A stretch of 64,000 nt of DNA from Beijerinckiaceae bacterium (GTDB lineage Bacteria; Pseudomonadota; Alphaproteobacteria; Rhizobiales; Beijerinckiaceae). The notes under the pieces are model-generated. The model ran no database searches, was not told where the DNA came from, and worked only from the letters and a program-made list of their open reading frames with translations. This document shows positions 33,801 to 42,607 of the stretch, piece by piece; positions within the stretch are counted from its first letter, which is position 1; each line of letters opens with the position of its first letter. A program made the translations under genes and the position numbers. The stretch covers positions 4,296-68,295 of the forward strand of contig JALJOM010000003.1 of assembly GCA_024304885.1 (NCBI GenBank), in the 5' to 3' direction.

Positions 33801-36088
33801 TCGAAGGTCGCCGCCGCGCCGTCGGTCAATTGCCCGAAGGTCTTCTTCACGCCGATGACCGGGGCCTTCGGCAGGAGCGGAAGGGCGAGGCTGCGCTCGA
33901 CCGCGCGTCCCCCCGGCTCGCCGGCGCGCAGGATGATCCTGGCTTCGAGAAGATGCGGCGCCGTCACGTCGGGGATCGGCACGGCGAGCTTGGCCTTGCC
34001 CTTCGCATCCGTCGTCCAGGTCTCCTCGAGCTCCGTCGCGACCGTCTCGAATTCCTCGTCGGCGAGACCGGCCTCGTAGCCCTCGAGCGCGGGAAGGCTC
34101 GTGTCCTCCGCCTTCTGGACCTCGACATTGCCCGTGATCTCGAGATCCGCGCCGGGCGCGCCGTAGAGGTAGCGTGCGAGGGCCGAGATCTCGAGCGGCT
34201 GGCCGGCGCGAGCGGCCGGCGCCAGAGCCTCGAGCGTCAGCTCGAGTCGCTCCGGCACATAATCCTCGACGAGGAAGCTCGTGCTCCCGACCGCCTCTGC
34301 CTTGGGATCGACGAAGGCCTCGACCCGCCAGGTGCCGGGCGAGACGCCGGAGAGCAGCGGCAGGGCATAGGCCCGTCCGCCCTGGCCCTCGTCGGCGACC
34401 TGCACACGCTTGTACTCGACCCCGTCGGGGCGCTTCACGACGAGCGTGAGCGGCAAGCCCTCGCGCGCGAGGCCGCGTCCGTCACGCAGGAGCGCGGTGA
34501 GAAAGACCGTTTCACCCGACCGATAGACGCCGCGCTCGGCGAAAACGAGCGCGTCGAGCGCCTTCGCCGGCTCGCGTCCCGCGACCCCGCGATCGGCTAG
34601 ATCGAAGGCGGCCTGGCCGAGATCGAGGAAGCCGTAATCGCCCTTGCCGTCCTCGGCCACGAGGAGTCCCGGGGCGAGGCCGCCGGTGCCGCGCGAGAGG
34701 CCGGGATCGAACTGGACATGGCCCGAGGCGTCGGCCGGCTTGGTGGCGAGAACCTCGTTGTTGCGGGCGACGAGACGGACGCTCGCGGCCGCGGGCTTGG
34801 CGCTCGCGAGCGAGCGCACGAAGACATGGATCCCGTCCTTGCCGCTGAAGGCGGTGAGCCCGAGGTCCGAGACGATGAACCATTGGGTCGCCTTGGCGTC
34901 GTAGGAATAGTCCTCCTCGTCGCCCGCGGCGGCGGCCGGGGCGCCGGTCGAAGGGCTCGCGGCCATGACATAGATGCCGGGCTCGAGCTTGCCGACCGCC
35001 TCGAGGACCGGGAAGGCCGTGGTGACCTCCTTGTTGAGCTCGGAGGCGACGTCGAGCGTCCCCGACCAGATTTTCGTGCCCTCGCCCTCGACATATTGGC
35101 GCAGGCGATAAGGATAGAGCTGGCTCAGGAAATCCTCGGAGCGCAGCGTCGGTAAAAGGTTGCGGTCGCCGATCCGGAGGATCTCGACGTCGATCTTCTG
35201 CGCATTGACGGAGACGACGGGAATGCCCTCCTGCCCGGTCCGGGGCAGCACATAGTTGCGGCCGGTGAAGCGCACCTGCGGCGAGCGGTCCCGCACATAG
35301 ATTTCGTAGTCCGCCGCCTTGCCGAGAGTCTCGCCGTCGGCCGAAGGCAACGCCGGGCGCAGCACGATCGCGTAATGCTCGCCGTGCTTCAGGCCCTCGA
35401 CGCAGAGCTGCTGCTCCTCGGTCGAAATCGCCCCGTTGGCCTGGCCCGAGATCGCGACATAGGGCGAAAAATCGGTCTTGCCGCGCGCGAGCGGCTCGGA
35501 AAATTCGAAGCAGGCGCGGGGCGCGGCGGATTCGTTGTCCACCTTGTAGTCGAGGATGCGGAGGCCGTGGCTTTCCCGCAAGGATTCGTAGACCTTGCGG
35601 ACCGGCGCGGCATCGACGAGGGCGAGGCTCGCGCGATAGGCGGCGAGCGCGGGGCGCCACAGCTCCCGTTGCCCGAAGGAGTCCGCCAGAGCCGCGAGCG
35701 CGGTCGCTCTGTCGGGGTCCGTCTTCGCGCGCTGGTAGGCGAGAAAGGCCGCGGTCGTGGCGATCCGCTTGCTCTCGTCGTCTCCTTGCGCCAGCGCGGC
35801 GCGCGAATAGGCGAGCCAGGCGGCCGGATCCTCGGGCGCCTTGCCGGCGCTCGCGGCGAGCGCGGCGAGCGCGGCACCGTGGTCCTTGCGGGCGAGCGCG
35901 GCTTGGGCAGCGGCGCGGAGCTGAGCGGGGGTCTGCCCCGAAAAGCCGGCGGCGGTCTTGCGGGCCTCCGCCGTGAGCCGAACGGCATCGCTCGAAAGAT
36001 CGGGATTCTCGTAGCGCGGTTCCGCGGCCGAGGCCCCAAAGCCGGCGAAGGCCAGTGATGCGAGGACGACGAGGAGAAATCTTCGCAT
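30878..36088 (-). CDS. Bacterial alpha-2-macroglobulin family protein
   Basis: This 1736-residue secreted protein traps proteases in the periplasm through a large multi-domain cage. A Sec signal peptide (MRRFLLVVLASLAFAGFG, cleaved after ASA) is present. There is no lipobox cysteine, so it should be soluble or otherwise anchored. The MG domains run through residues 200-1100, a bait-like region lies before about 1090, and the thioester CTEQ is at 1285-1288 (PYGCTEQVVSRALPLLY). The C-terminal receptor-like domain contains VVVALTITELEAAAARLLLVDRLPAG. pbpC follows 149 bp downstream. Size and order fit the YfhM-like class. Confidence 0.95.
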   Translation of the reverse strand: MRRFLLVVLASLAFAGFGASAAEPRYENPDLSSDAVRLTAEARKTAAGFSGQTPAQLRAAAQAALARKDHGAALAALAASAGKAPEDPAAWLAYSRAALAQGDDESKRIATTAAFLAYQRAKTDPDRATALAALADSFGQRELWRPALAAYRASLALVDAAPVRKVYESLRESHGLRILDYKVDNESAAPRACFEFSEPLARGKTDFSPYVAISGQANGAISTEEQQLCVEGLKHGEHYAIVLRPALPSADGETLGKAADYEIYVRDRSPQVRFTGRNYVLPRTGQEGIPVVSVNAQKIDVEILRIGDRNLLPTLRSEDFLSQLYPYRLRQYVEGEGTKIWSGTLDVASELNKEVTTAFPVLEAVGKLEPGIYVMAASPSTGAPAAAAGDEEDYSYDAKATQWFIVSDLGLTAFSGKDGIHVFVRSLASAKPAAASVRLVARNNEVLATKPADASGHVQFDPGLSRGTGGLAPGLLVAEDGKGDYGFLDLGQAAFDLADRGVAGREPAKALDALVFAERGVYRSGETVFLTALLRDGRGLAREGLPLTLVVKRPDGVEYKRVQVADEGQGGRAYALPLLSGVSPGTWRVEAFVDPKAEAVGSTSFLVEDYVPERLELTLEALAPAARAGQPLEISALARYLYGAPGADLEITGNVEVQKAEDTSLPALEGYEAGLADEEFETVATELEETWTTDAKGKAKLAVPIPDVTAPHLLEARIILRAGEPGGRAVERSLALPLLPKAPVIGVKKTFGQLTDGAAATFDVIAVGPAGKRLARKGVTWSLYKVESDYQWYRADGRWSFERVKSSKRVATGKVDLSAEAPAKISAIVGLGSYRLDVASETAGDMPTSVTFESGWSGTASAETPDLLEVGLDKKAYAAGDTMRLRINSRFAGTATLAILGDTLAEVTLLDLKEGETTKTLTVSRDWGTSAYVVVLAHRPLDSAARRMPGRAIGLSWFSIDADAHKLEVALPVPEKARPRRPLAVPVEIKGVGSGEEARVVVAAVDVGILNLTDYEWPDPASYFFGQRLLSAEIRDLYGFLIDGMQGTRGAIRSGGDEGASIGAEKPTQEPLALFSGIVKVGSDGKAKVSFDLPAFNGTIRVMALAWGKTRAGAATKDVIVRDRIVVQATAPRFLSVGDQSRFHVQIDNVEGPAGDYTLDIDVKGGLAVAPDALHRKVKLEAKARKALTIPVSAKGIGRAEVALKLSGQGLALDQTLALDVAPATLDLYRRSVRSLEPGGSLVVSKDLLADFVAGTGAVSVALSPIPGVDVPALLQALDRYPYGCTEQVVSRALPLLYVNKLATVAHLGIDPDTDERVRGAIERVLSRQDSSGAFGLWSASDAEDMWLHSYATDFLTRAREANFAVPQKAMDQALERLRNLVANSSEIGAGQGPAVAYGAYVLARNGRPVMGDLRYLADTKIERLESPLSRAHLAAALALLGDRTRAATVFGKAAERLATIGNPLYSQADYGSRLRDGAALVALGVETDMANAEIQRAVRIVEDARAKTSLTTTQENAFLTLAAEALAGSTETASVTIDGTPHKGALYRSWTAKALDAGTAKIENKGKAPVKVVLGTSGSPLQPEPAAEQGYKVERAYYSLSGEPVAPGALKQNDRVVVALTITELEAAAARLLLVDRLPAGLEIDNPALYEGGSTEGLGFLESQVEPAHTEYRDDRFVAAFNRNGADKATFSVAYIARAVTPGRYMLPAATVEDMYRPERFGRTGFGSLDIAERK

Positions 36089-36436
36089 CGGGCACTCCTG
36101 AATGGCTTCGCCTATGACCGCGCGCTGCCGCCGCTTCCGCTCGATCGGATCGGCTCGGGAGTCCGCACTCTACTCGCGTCCGCCGACTGTCATCATGGCG
36201 TATGCTTTACAAGATGCCACGATTCATCGAAGGGTGCGAGCCGGCTCGCCGATCACGATGACGCGACGAGGCGGCGCAAGCGCGCCACCCCCGGGGCGCT
36301 CCGAGCGTTGGTGGAGCGTCATGCCGCTGTCTTGCGAGCGTCGTGATAGCGCCGCATAACCCGCCGACCATCGCGCCCTCCGTGCCGATGACGAACCGAG
36401 ACGCCGCCCCCGCGGTTCGAGCCCAGGGATCGAGCA
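36089..36436. other. Divergent intergenic region, no gene seen
   Basis: This 348-base stretch separates the divergent macroglobulin and flippase-like genes. It should hold both promoters, but I see no convincing sigma-70 pair, operator or repeat. Short frames here lack family content. Confidence 0.5.
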
Positions 36437-37552
36437 TTGGATCAAGGACAAGTTCAGGACGAGGCGCCGCGGGAGCCGAACGGCCCCGCCTGGGCGAGAG
36501 GGTTTCCTCGCCGTCATATCATACGCTTCGCCCGGGCCGTGGGGATCAATCGCAAGACGATCCGCGAGGATTTCGAGGCCGTGGCGCGCCGCCATTCGCT
36601 CGGGCGATGGATTGCGGGCGGGTTCAGCCTGGCGATCGCCGCCTTCTCGATCTATATCCTCGCGCATACGATCTCGGGCGTCAGCTTTGCCGATCTCGGC
36701 AAGGCGATCGCGGCCACGAGCTTCAGCCAGATCGTCGCGGCCTTGGTCCTGACCGCGGTCTCGTTCCTGGCGCTCACCGGCTACGACGGCCTGGCCCTGC
36801 ACCAGCTCCAGCTCCGCGTTCCCTACCGCACGACCGCGCTCGCCTCCTTCACGAGCTATGCGATCTCGTTCACCTTGGGCTTCCCGCTGATCACGGCCGC
36901 GACCGTGCGGCTCTGGATCTACTCTCGGTTCGGCCTAACGGCGACCAAGGTCGCGAGCCTCACGATCATCGCCGGGGTCACCTTCTGGTTCGGCCTGATC
37001 TTCGTGATCGGCGCGGGGCTCCTGTTCCGCGCCCACGCGATCAGCGAGGTCAACCACCTCCACCCGATCCTGAACATGCTGATCGGGCTCGTGGTCCTCG
37101 GCGCGATCGTCGCCTACATGGTGTGGGTGACCATCCGCCGCCGGCATGTCCGCATTCACGGCTTTCGCCTGGAGCTGCCCGGGCTCGCCCTGACGCTCGG
37201 CCAAGTCGGGCTCGGCATCATCGATCAGGGCGCCGCCGCCGGCACGCTCTACATGCTGCTGCCGAACCATGCCGAGATCGATTACTTCGCCTTCACCGCG
37301 ACCTATGCCTTCGCCTGCATCCTCGGCGTCGCCAGCAATGCGCCGGGCGGGATCGGCGTGTTCGAGGCGGCCATGCTGAAGGCCGTGCCGATCGCGTCGC
37401 AGGAATCGCTGCTCGCCTCGCTCGTCCTGTTCCGGGTGATCTACTACCTCATTCCCTTCATCCTCGCGCTCGCTCTGCTCGGCGGTCCCGAGGCTTTCCG
37501 GCGGTGGAGGAGCTTGCGGGAGGAGATGCGTCGCAACGACGACCGGGCATGA
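36437..37552 (+). CDS. Lysylphosphatidylglycerol synthase-type flippase domain membrane protein (UPF0104)
   Basis: This 371-residue integral membrane protein has about eight to nine helices. The pattern GYDGLALHQLQLRVPYRTTALASFTSYAISFTLG, then ATVRLWIYSRFGLT and ASNAPGGIGVFEAAML, matches the MprF N-terminal flippase-like family. There is no aminoacyl-transferase domain. In the longest frame the start is TTG. A GTG at about 36539 would remove the first 34 basic residues. The lipid moved, if any, is unknown. It converges on the polyphosphate kinase gene with a 15-base gap. Confidence 0.82.
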   Translation: MDQGQVQDEAPREPNGPAWARGFPRRHIIRFARAVGINRKTIREDFEAVARRHSLGRWIAGGFSLAIAAFSIYILAHTISGVSFADLGKAIAATSFSQIVAALVLTAVSFLALTGYDGLALHQLQLRVPYRTTALASFTSYAISFTLGFPLITAATVRLWIYSRFGLTATKVASLTIIAGVTFWFGLIFVIGAGLLFRAHAISEVNHLHPILNMLIGLVVLGAIVAYMVWVTIRRRHVRIHGFRLELPGLALTLGQVGLGIIDQGAAAGTLYMLLPNHAEIDYFAFTATYAFACILGVASNAPGGIGVFEAAMLKAVPIASQESLLASLVLFRVIYYLIPFILALALLGGPEAFRRWRSLREEMRRNDDRA

Positions 37553-37567
37553 TGCCTCGTGGCGGTT

Positions 37568-38479
37568 TCACCCCTCCGTTTCGCCGCCGGTGCCGAGGAA
37601 GGTTGCCGCCGAGAGGATGAGCGCGGGGTCCGGCCGCCCGAGCGCCTCCGGGTCCTTGTGGGCATAGGGGACGACGCCGAGAAGATGCCGGATCGTCTCG
37701 AGTCTGACGCGCCGCTTGTCGTTGGCGAGCGCCACGGTCCAGGGCGCGGCGGCGTTGTCGGTCGCGACCAGCATCGCCTCGAAATGCGCCGAGTATGCGT
37801 CCCACTTGTCGATCGCCGCGAAGTCGATGTCGGAGAGCTTCCAGCGCCGCAGCGGGTCGTGCCAGCGCGCGTGGAGCCTCGCGATCTGCATCTCGCGGCC
37901 GATCGAGAGGAAGAACTTCACGATCCTTATGCCGTCGCGCGCGAGCATGGCTTCGAGGATCGGCGCCTCGCGGAGGAAGACCGCGGTCTCCTGCGGCGTG
38001 CAGAACCCGAAGATCGGCTCGACCGCGGCCCGGTTGTACCAGGAGCGGTCGAAGATCGCCATTTCCCCGCGGGGCGGCAGATGCGCGACATAGCGCTGGA
38101 AGTACCATTGGCCGACCTCGGTCTCGGTCGGGCGCGGCAGGGCGACGATCCGGGCATAACGCGGGTTCAGATGCTCCGTCATCCGCTGGATCACGCCGCC
38201 TTTTCCCGCGGCGTCGCGGCCTTCGTAGACGACGACGAGCCGTTCCCCCTCGCGCTTGATCCAATCCTGCATCTTGACGAGCTCGACCTGGAGCTTGCGC
38301 AGCTCCGTCTCGTAGGCTTTCTCCGAGAGCTTCTGGTCGTAGGGAAAATGGCCCGAGCCGAACGCGGCGTCCGCGATCTCCGCGGGCAGCTCGTCGGCGT
38401 CGAACCGGAGCCGCGGATCCCCGGCGGCGGGCATAAGCGACACTGCCTCGAAGCCGCTTCGGGTCGGCGTGCTCGTCAT
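37568..38479 (-). CDS. ppk2: Polyphosphate kinase 2 (PPK2)
   Basis: This cytoplasmic enzyme transfers phosphate between polyphosphate and nucleoside diphosphates. The 303-residue, single-domain protein has the Walker A-like EGRDAAGKGG (86-95), the Walker B-like FDRSWYNRAAVE (143-154) and RWKLSDID, all diagnostic of class I PPK2. The start at 38479 has GGAG upstream. The gene lies next to the phosphate regulon, which fits a role in phosphate storage or energy balance, but no Pho box is visible before it. Confidence 0.93.
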   Translation of the reverse strand: MTSTPTRSGFEAVSLMPAAGDPRLRFDADELPAEIADAAFGSGHFPYDQKLSEKAYETELRKLQVELVKMQDWIKREGERLVVVYEGRDAAGKGGVIQRMTEHLNPRYARIVALPRPTETEVGQWYFQRYVAHLPPRGEMAIFDRSWYNRAAVEPIFGFCTPQETAVFLREAPILEAMLARDGIRIVKFFLSIGREMQIARLHARWHDPLRRWKLSDIDFAAIDKWDAYSAHFEAMLVATDNAAAPWTVALANDKRRVRLETIRHLLGVVPYAHKDPEALGRPDPALILSAATFLGTGGETEG

Positions 38480-38518
38480 GTCGCTCTCCTCACGAGATGT
38501 CCGGTGTCCGCGCGTCGC

Positions 38519-38816
38519 GAGCAATTTCCAGCGAAGCGGGTGCCGGCTCGCATTTCCCTGGCGATCCTTTGCAACAGCGACATCGCTATGCGAAATTGCG
38601 AAAGAGCAATACTATAGTGGTGCTTTCCGATTCCGCTGAACCGGAAACCCGCTCTACGTCCTTGCTATGTCGCAATTTCGCGACGCGAACCGGTGTCCGT
38701 TTCGCTGGAAATTGCTCTAAGTCCTTGCCATGTCGCAATTTCGCATAGATGTCGATCTATCGAAACATCGAGATCGATATGCGAAGTGGTCTCCATTTCG
38801 CTGGAAATTGCTCTAG
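38519..38816. repeat. Cluster of three family A repeats upstream of phoR
   Basis: Three elements lie head to tail: one from 38519 (GAGCAATTTCCAGCGAAG) with a trailing CTTTCCGATTCCGC module to about 38655, an inverted copy at about 38661-38720, and an inverted long form at about 38722-38816 ending TTCGCTGGAAATTGCTCTAG. They fill the gap between ppk2 and phoR. The terminal TAG at 38814 is in frame with phoR and blocks any longer N-terminus. Confidence 0.8.
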
Positions 38817-38888
38817 AAACGGGGCAGAACGCGCCTCGGACAGGTGGTCCGTCACCCCATCCACCGGCCGATTTCACGAGCCCAGCTC

Positions 38889-39962
38889 ATGCCGGATGCC
38901 CTGACCAAGGACCGGGATTCGCGCGACCGGTCGATCGTCGCCAAGCTGATCGACGCCTTGCCCGAAGCCGTGATCGTCGTCGGGCCCGCCGACCGCATCC
39001 TCGCCGTCAACGCGCCAGCCCGTGCCTTGTTTCCGACCTTGCGGCCGGACGATCTTCTCGTGCGCAGCCTTCGCGCGCCCGACGTGCTCGATGCCGTCAA
39101 GCGCGCCCGTCTCTCGAGCCACGCGGAGCGGGTGACTTGGCTCGAGCGCGTGCCCGTCGAGCGGTCCTTCGAAATTCACGTGGTGCCGCTGCAGGGCGTC
39201 CAGGGCGAGGCGAGCCTGGTGCTTTCGCTGCGCGACCTGACCGAGGCGCGCCGGGTCGAGCGCATGCGGGTCGATTTCGTCGCCAACGCGAGCCACGAGC
39301 TGAGGACGCCGCTCGCCTCGCTGCTCGGCTTCATCGAGACGCTCCAGGGTCCCGCCCGTGACGACACGGATGCGCGGGTCAGGTTCCTCGGCATCATGCG
39401 CGAGCAGGCGCAGAGGATGACGCGGCTCGTCGACGATCTCCTCTCGCTGTCGCGCATCGAGCAGCACCTCCACCTGCCGCCCCAGACGAAGGTCGATCTC
39501 GTCGCGATCCTGCGCCATATCGCCGACACCTTGGCGCCGCTTGCCCGCGACAACGATGTCGTTCTCGAGGTCGAGGCGCCGCCCGCCGTCCTCGTCATGG
39601 GCGATCGCGACGAGCTCTTGCGCGTGGTCGAGAATCTCGTCGAGAACGCGATCAAGTACGGGACCTGCGATCGCGTCGACGGCCGTCCCGCCTCGGTCGA
39701 GATCCGCCTCGCCGCCGACGACGAGCAATGTATCCTGAGCGTGATCGATCACGGCCCCGGGATCGCACCCGAGCACATCCCGCGCCTGACCGAGAGGTTC
39801 TACCGGGTCGATGCCCGGAAGAGCCGCGCCAAGGGCGGCACCGGACTCGGCCTCGCGATCGTCAAGCATATCGTCGCGCGGCACCGCGGCCGCCTCGCCA
39901 TCGAGTCGACCCCGGGCGAGGGCTCGACCTTCACGGTGTATCTGCCGCCGGAGGGTCGCTAG
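38889..39962 (+). CDS. phoR: Phosphate-regulon sensor histidine kinase
   Basis: PhoR phosphorylates PhoB when the Pst system signals phosphate shortage. The 357-residue protein has a PAS-like sensor region (about 15-115), the HisKA box ASHELRTPLASLLGFIE with His136, then VENAIKYG (N box), DHGPGI (G1), RFYRVD and GTGLGLAIVKHI (G2). No membrane helix precedes the PAS domain, whereas PhoR proteins normally start with one or two. GTG 38844 would add only 15 non-hydrophobic residues. The upstream frame is stopped by the end of a repeat. Its own TAG stop is the start of another repeat. Confidence 0.88.
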   Translation: MPDALTKDRDSRDRSIVAKLIDALPEAVIVVGPADRILAVNAPARALFPTLRPDDLLVRSLRAPDVLDAVKRARLSSHAERVTWLERVPVERSFEIHVVPLQGVQGEASLVLSLRDLTEARRVERMRVDFVANASHELRTPLASLLGFIETLQGPARDDTDARVRFLGIMREQAQRMTRLVDDLLSLSRIEQHLHLPPQTKVDLVAILRHIADTLAPLARDNDVVLEVEAPPAVLVMGDRDELLRVVENLVENAIKYGTCDRVDGRPASVEIRLAADDEQCILSVIDHGPGIAPEHIPRLTERFYRVDARKSRAKGGTGLGLAIVKHIVARHRGRLAIESTPGEGSTFTVYLPPEGR

Positions 39963-40073
39963 AGCAATTTCCAGCGAAGTGGTTTCCACTTCGCGTCGCG
40001 AAATTGCGATAAAACAAGGATGTAGAGCTGCATTCCGAGCCCGCCGGATCGGAGAGCAGCTCTGGCATCCCGA
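39960..40073 (+). repeat. Family A dispersed repeat after phoR
   Basis: The element reads TAGAGCAATTTCCAGCGAAG, then GCGTCGCGAAATTGCG, followed by a second module GAGCTGCATTCCGAG with its complement GATCGGAGAGCAGCTC. It supplies the phoR stop codon. Confidence 0.8.
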
Positions 40074-40236
40074 AGCTCGCGCGGGCTCTCGGCGAGGGGG
40101 GCAGCTATAATGAGCGGTTGACGAAACTATTCATGTGATAAAGTCGCCCGACGTTCCGCAAGATCCACGACGAAAGTACGTGAAAGCCAGGGCGGGAGTC
40201 TCGAGACTATTGTCCGTGATGCGAGCGCGACCTGCC

Positions 40237-40265
40237 TTGTCATCGTAGTGTCATCTCAATTTCAT
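40237..40265 (+). promoter_or_regulatory. Pho box upstream of pstS (PhoB binding site)
   Basis: Three direct 7-base repeats, TTGTCAT (40237-40243), GTGTCAT (40248-40254) and ATTTCAT (40259-40265), are each spaced by four bases. This is the 11-base periodicity of PhoB sites. The site lies about 150 bases ahead of pstS and should place pstSCAB-phoUB under phosphate-starvation control. Confidence 0.85.
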
Positions 40266-40417
40266 ACAGCCCTCGTGAAGGACCTCTAGGTTACCGGCCG
40301 AGCCGAAGGAGAGATGCAGCTCTCGGCTCGTTCGCGCGTCGGACCTCGGTCCCGCCCGTCCACTGGAATCCGAGTCCCTGCGGCTCGTCACGTCTTCAGC
40401 CAACGAGAGGCATCAGT

Positions 40418-41464
40418 ATGAGCTTTACGTTCCTGCGCGGGGTGCTTGCCGCAGCGGCCATCAGCCTCGCCCCCGTCCCGGCCGTCCTCGCGGCGGATAT
40501 CTCGGGCGCGGGCGCGACCTTCCCCTATCCGATCTATGCCAAATGGGCGGATGTCTACAAGAAGGACACCGGCGTCGGGCTGAACTACCAGTCGATCGGC
40601 TCGGGCGGCGGCATCAAGCAGATCAAGGCGAAGACCGTGACCTTCGGCGCCTCCGACATGCCGCTGAAGCCCGAGGATCTCGCCAAGGACGGCCTCGTGC
40701 AGTTTCCCACCGTGATCGGCGGTGTCGTGCCGGTCATCAACCTCCCCGGTTTCGCGTCCGGCGAGCTCACGCTCGACGGGCCCACGCTGGCCAAGATCTT
40801 CCTCGGTGAGATCAAGACCTGGGACGACCCGGCGATCAAGAAGCTGAACCCCAAGGCCAAGCTCCCGTCGGACGCGATCGTCGTCGTGCATCGCTCGGAC
40901 GGCTCCGGCACGACCTTCCTCTGGACCAACTACCTCTCGAAGGTGAGCCCGGAATGGAAGGAAAAGGTCGGCGCGAGCACGGCGGTCGAATGGCCGGCCG
41001 GCATCGGGGCCAAGGGCAATGAAGGCGTCGCCAACAATACGGCGCAAACCAAGGGCGCGATCGGCTACGTCGAATATGCCTATGCCAAGCAGAACAAGAT
41101 GACCTATGCGAAGGTCGTCAACAAGGACGGCAAGGCGGTCGCCCCGAGCTCGGAGACCTTCCAGGCCGCGGCCGCGAACGCCGGCTGGGAAAAGTCGGAC
41201 AGCTATTATGTCATCCTGACCGACGAGCCGGGCGCGAAGTCCTGGCCGATCGCGGGCGCGACCTTCATCCTGATCCACAAGCAGCCGCAAGACCCGGCCG
41301 TCGCCGCCGAGGCCCTGCGCTTCTTCGGCTGGGCCTACGAAAAGGGCGGCAAGCTCGCGGAGGAGCTCGACTACGTGCCGCTGCCGAAGGACGTGGTCGG
41401 GCTGATCAAGAAGACATGGGCGGCCGAGATCAAGGGCGCCGACGGCAAGCCTCTGGTCAACTGA
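40418..41464 (+). CDS. pstS: Phosphate ABC transporter substrate-binding protein
   Basis: PstS captures inorganic phosphate in the periplasm and delivers it to PstCA. The 348-residue precursor has a Sec signal peptide (about 1-25, cut after AVLA) and mature motifs [31 protein letters not shown] and [16 protein letters not shown], which bind phosphate. It is the first gene of the pst operon downstream of a Pho box. A strong stem-loop directly follows the gene. Confidence 0.97.
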   Translation: MSFTFLRGVLAAAAISLAPVPAVLAADISGAGATFPYPIYAKWADVYKKDTGVGLNYQSIGSGGGIKQIKAKTVTFGASDMPLKPEDLAKDGLVQFPTVIGGVVPVINLPGFASGELTLDGPTLAKIFLGEIKTWDDPAIKKLNPKAKLPSDAIVVVHRSDGSGTTFLWTNYLSKVSPEWKEKVGASTAVEWPAGIGAKGNEGVANNTAQTKGAIGYVEYAYAKQNKMTYAKVVNKDGKAVAPSSETFQAAAANAGWEKSDSYYVILTDEPGAKSWPIAGATFILIHKQPQDPAVAAEALRFFGWAYEKGGKLAEELDYVPLPKDVVGLIKKTWAAEIKGADGKPLVN

Positions 41465-41477
41465 CCGAATTTCCCCT

Positions 41478-41508
41478 CGGGCGGACGCGGCGCGCGCCGG
41501 TCCGCCCG
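41478..41508 (+). terminator. Stem-loop between pstS and pstC (attenuator or mRNA stabiliser)
   Basis: CGGGCGGAC (41478-41486) pairs perfectly with 41500-41508. The intervening bases are themselves palindromic (CGGCGCGCGCCG), giving a very stable hairpin followed by a CCTTTCTC run. Such a structure after pstS commonly lets PstS be made in excess of the membrane subunits. A partial terminator or 3'-end protector are both possible. Confidence 0.65.
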
Positions 41509-41596
41509 GTCCTTTCTCGCGCTCCCTTCCGCGAGCCGACGACGCCCTCGCCGCCGCGGGGATCCCGAGCCACCCGCCGACAAGCCGAACGAACCC

Positions 41597-42604
41597 ATGG
41601 GAACGAAGAAGGTGGCTGACTTCGCGATCGATACAGGCGCGCTCGACTCCACGGAGGCCCTGGACCGCCGCGCGACCCTCAGACGGTTCAAGGTCCTGGA
41701 CACGGTTTTCCGTCTCCTGACCATGACGGCGGCGAGCGCGGTGCTCGTGCTTCTCGGCGGGGTCATCGCGTCCCTCGTCATCGGCTCGCTGCCGGCGTTC
41801 CGGGCCTTCGGGCTCGACTTCCTCACGACCCAATCCTGGAATCCCGTGACGGAGAAGTTCGGCGCGCTCGCGCCGATCTACGGGACCGTCGTCACCTCCG
41901 CCCTCGCGATGCTCCTCGCGGTCCCGGTCGGCCTCGGCATCGCGATCTTCCTGACCGAGCTTTGCCCGTATCCCCTGCGCCGGCCGATCGGCATCGCGAT
42001 CGAGCTTCTCGCCGGAATCCCGTCGATCATCTACGGGATCTGGGGCCTGTTCGTGCTGGCACCTCTAATCCAGCAATATGTGCAGCCCGGCTTGATCGGC
42101 ACGTTCTCGAACGTGCCCGTCCTGTCGACCCTCTTCGCCGGGCCGCCCTACGGCATCGGCGTGCTGACCGCGAGCTTCATCCTCGCGATCATGGTGCTTC
42201 CCTTCATCACCTCGATCTCGCGCGACGTCTTCGATACCGTCCCCTCCGTCCTGAAGGAGGCCGCCTACGGGGTCGGCTGCACCACCTGGGAGGTGGTGCG
42301 CTCCGTCGTGATCCCCTATACGCGGGTGGGCGTCATCGGCGGCGTGATGCTCGGCCTCGGCCGCGCGCTCGGCGAGACCATGGCGGTCACCTTCGTCATC
42401 GGCAACGCGCACAAGATCTCGGCCTCCCTGCTCGCGCCCGGAACCACGATCTCGGCCACGATCGCCAACGAGTTCACCGAGGCCGTCGGCGACATCTATA
42501 CGTCGTCCCTGATCGCGCTCGGCTTGATCCTGTTCGGCATCACCTTCGTCATCCTCGCGCTCGCCCGCTACATGCTGATGCGCCTCGAGCAAAAGGCAGC
42601 CTGA
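41597..42604 (+). CDS. pstC: Phosphate ABC transporter permease PstC
   Basis: This 335-residue protein is one half of the phosphate channel, with six predicted helices. The permease loop reads [46 protein letters not shown], and [18 protein letters not shown] is also typical. It lies 132 bases after pstS, beyond the stem-loop, and 3 bases before pstA. Confidence 0.96.
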   Translation: MGTKKVADFAIDTGALDSTEALDRRATLRRFKVLDTVFRLLTMTAASAVLVLLGGVIASLVIGSLPAFRAFGLDFLTTQSWNPVTEKFGALAPIYGTVVTSALAMLLAVPVGLGIAIFLTELCPYPLRRPIGIAIELLAGIPSIIYGIWGLFVLAPLIQQYVQPGLIGTFSNVPVLSTLFAGPPYGIGVLTASFILAIMVLPFITSISRDVFDTVPSVLKEAAYGVGCTTWEVVRSVVIPYTRVGVIGGVMLGLGRALGETMAVTFVIGNAHKISASLLAPGTTISATIANEFTEAVGDIYTSSLIALGLILFGITFVILALARYMLMRLEQKAA

Positions 42605-42607
42605 CCC

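Noticed and set aside
40106-40111. Perfect TATAAT as a pstS promoter
   Set aside because: No reasonable -35 lies 16-18 bases upstream, and it is upstream of the Pho box, so it cannot be the PhoB-dependent -10.
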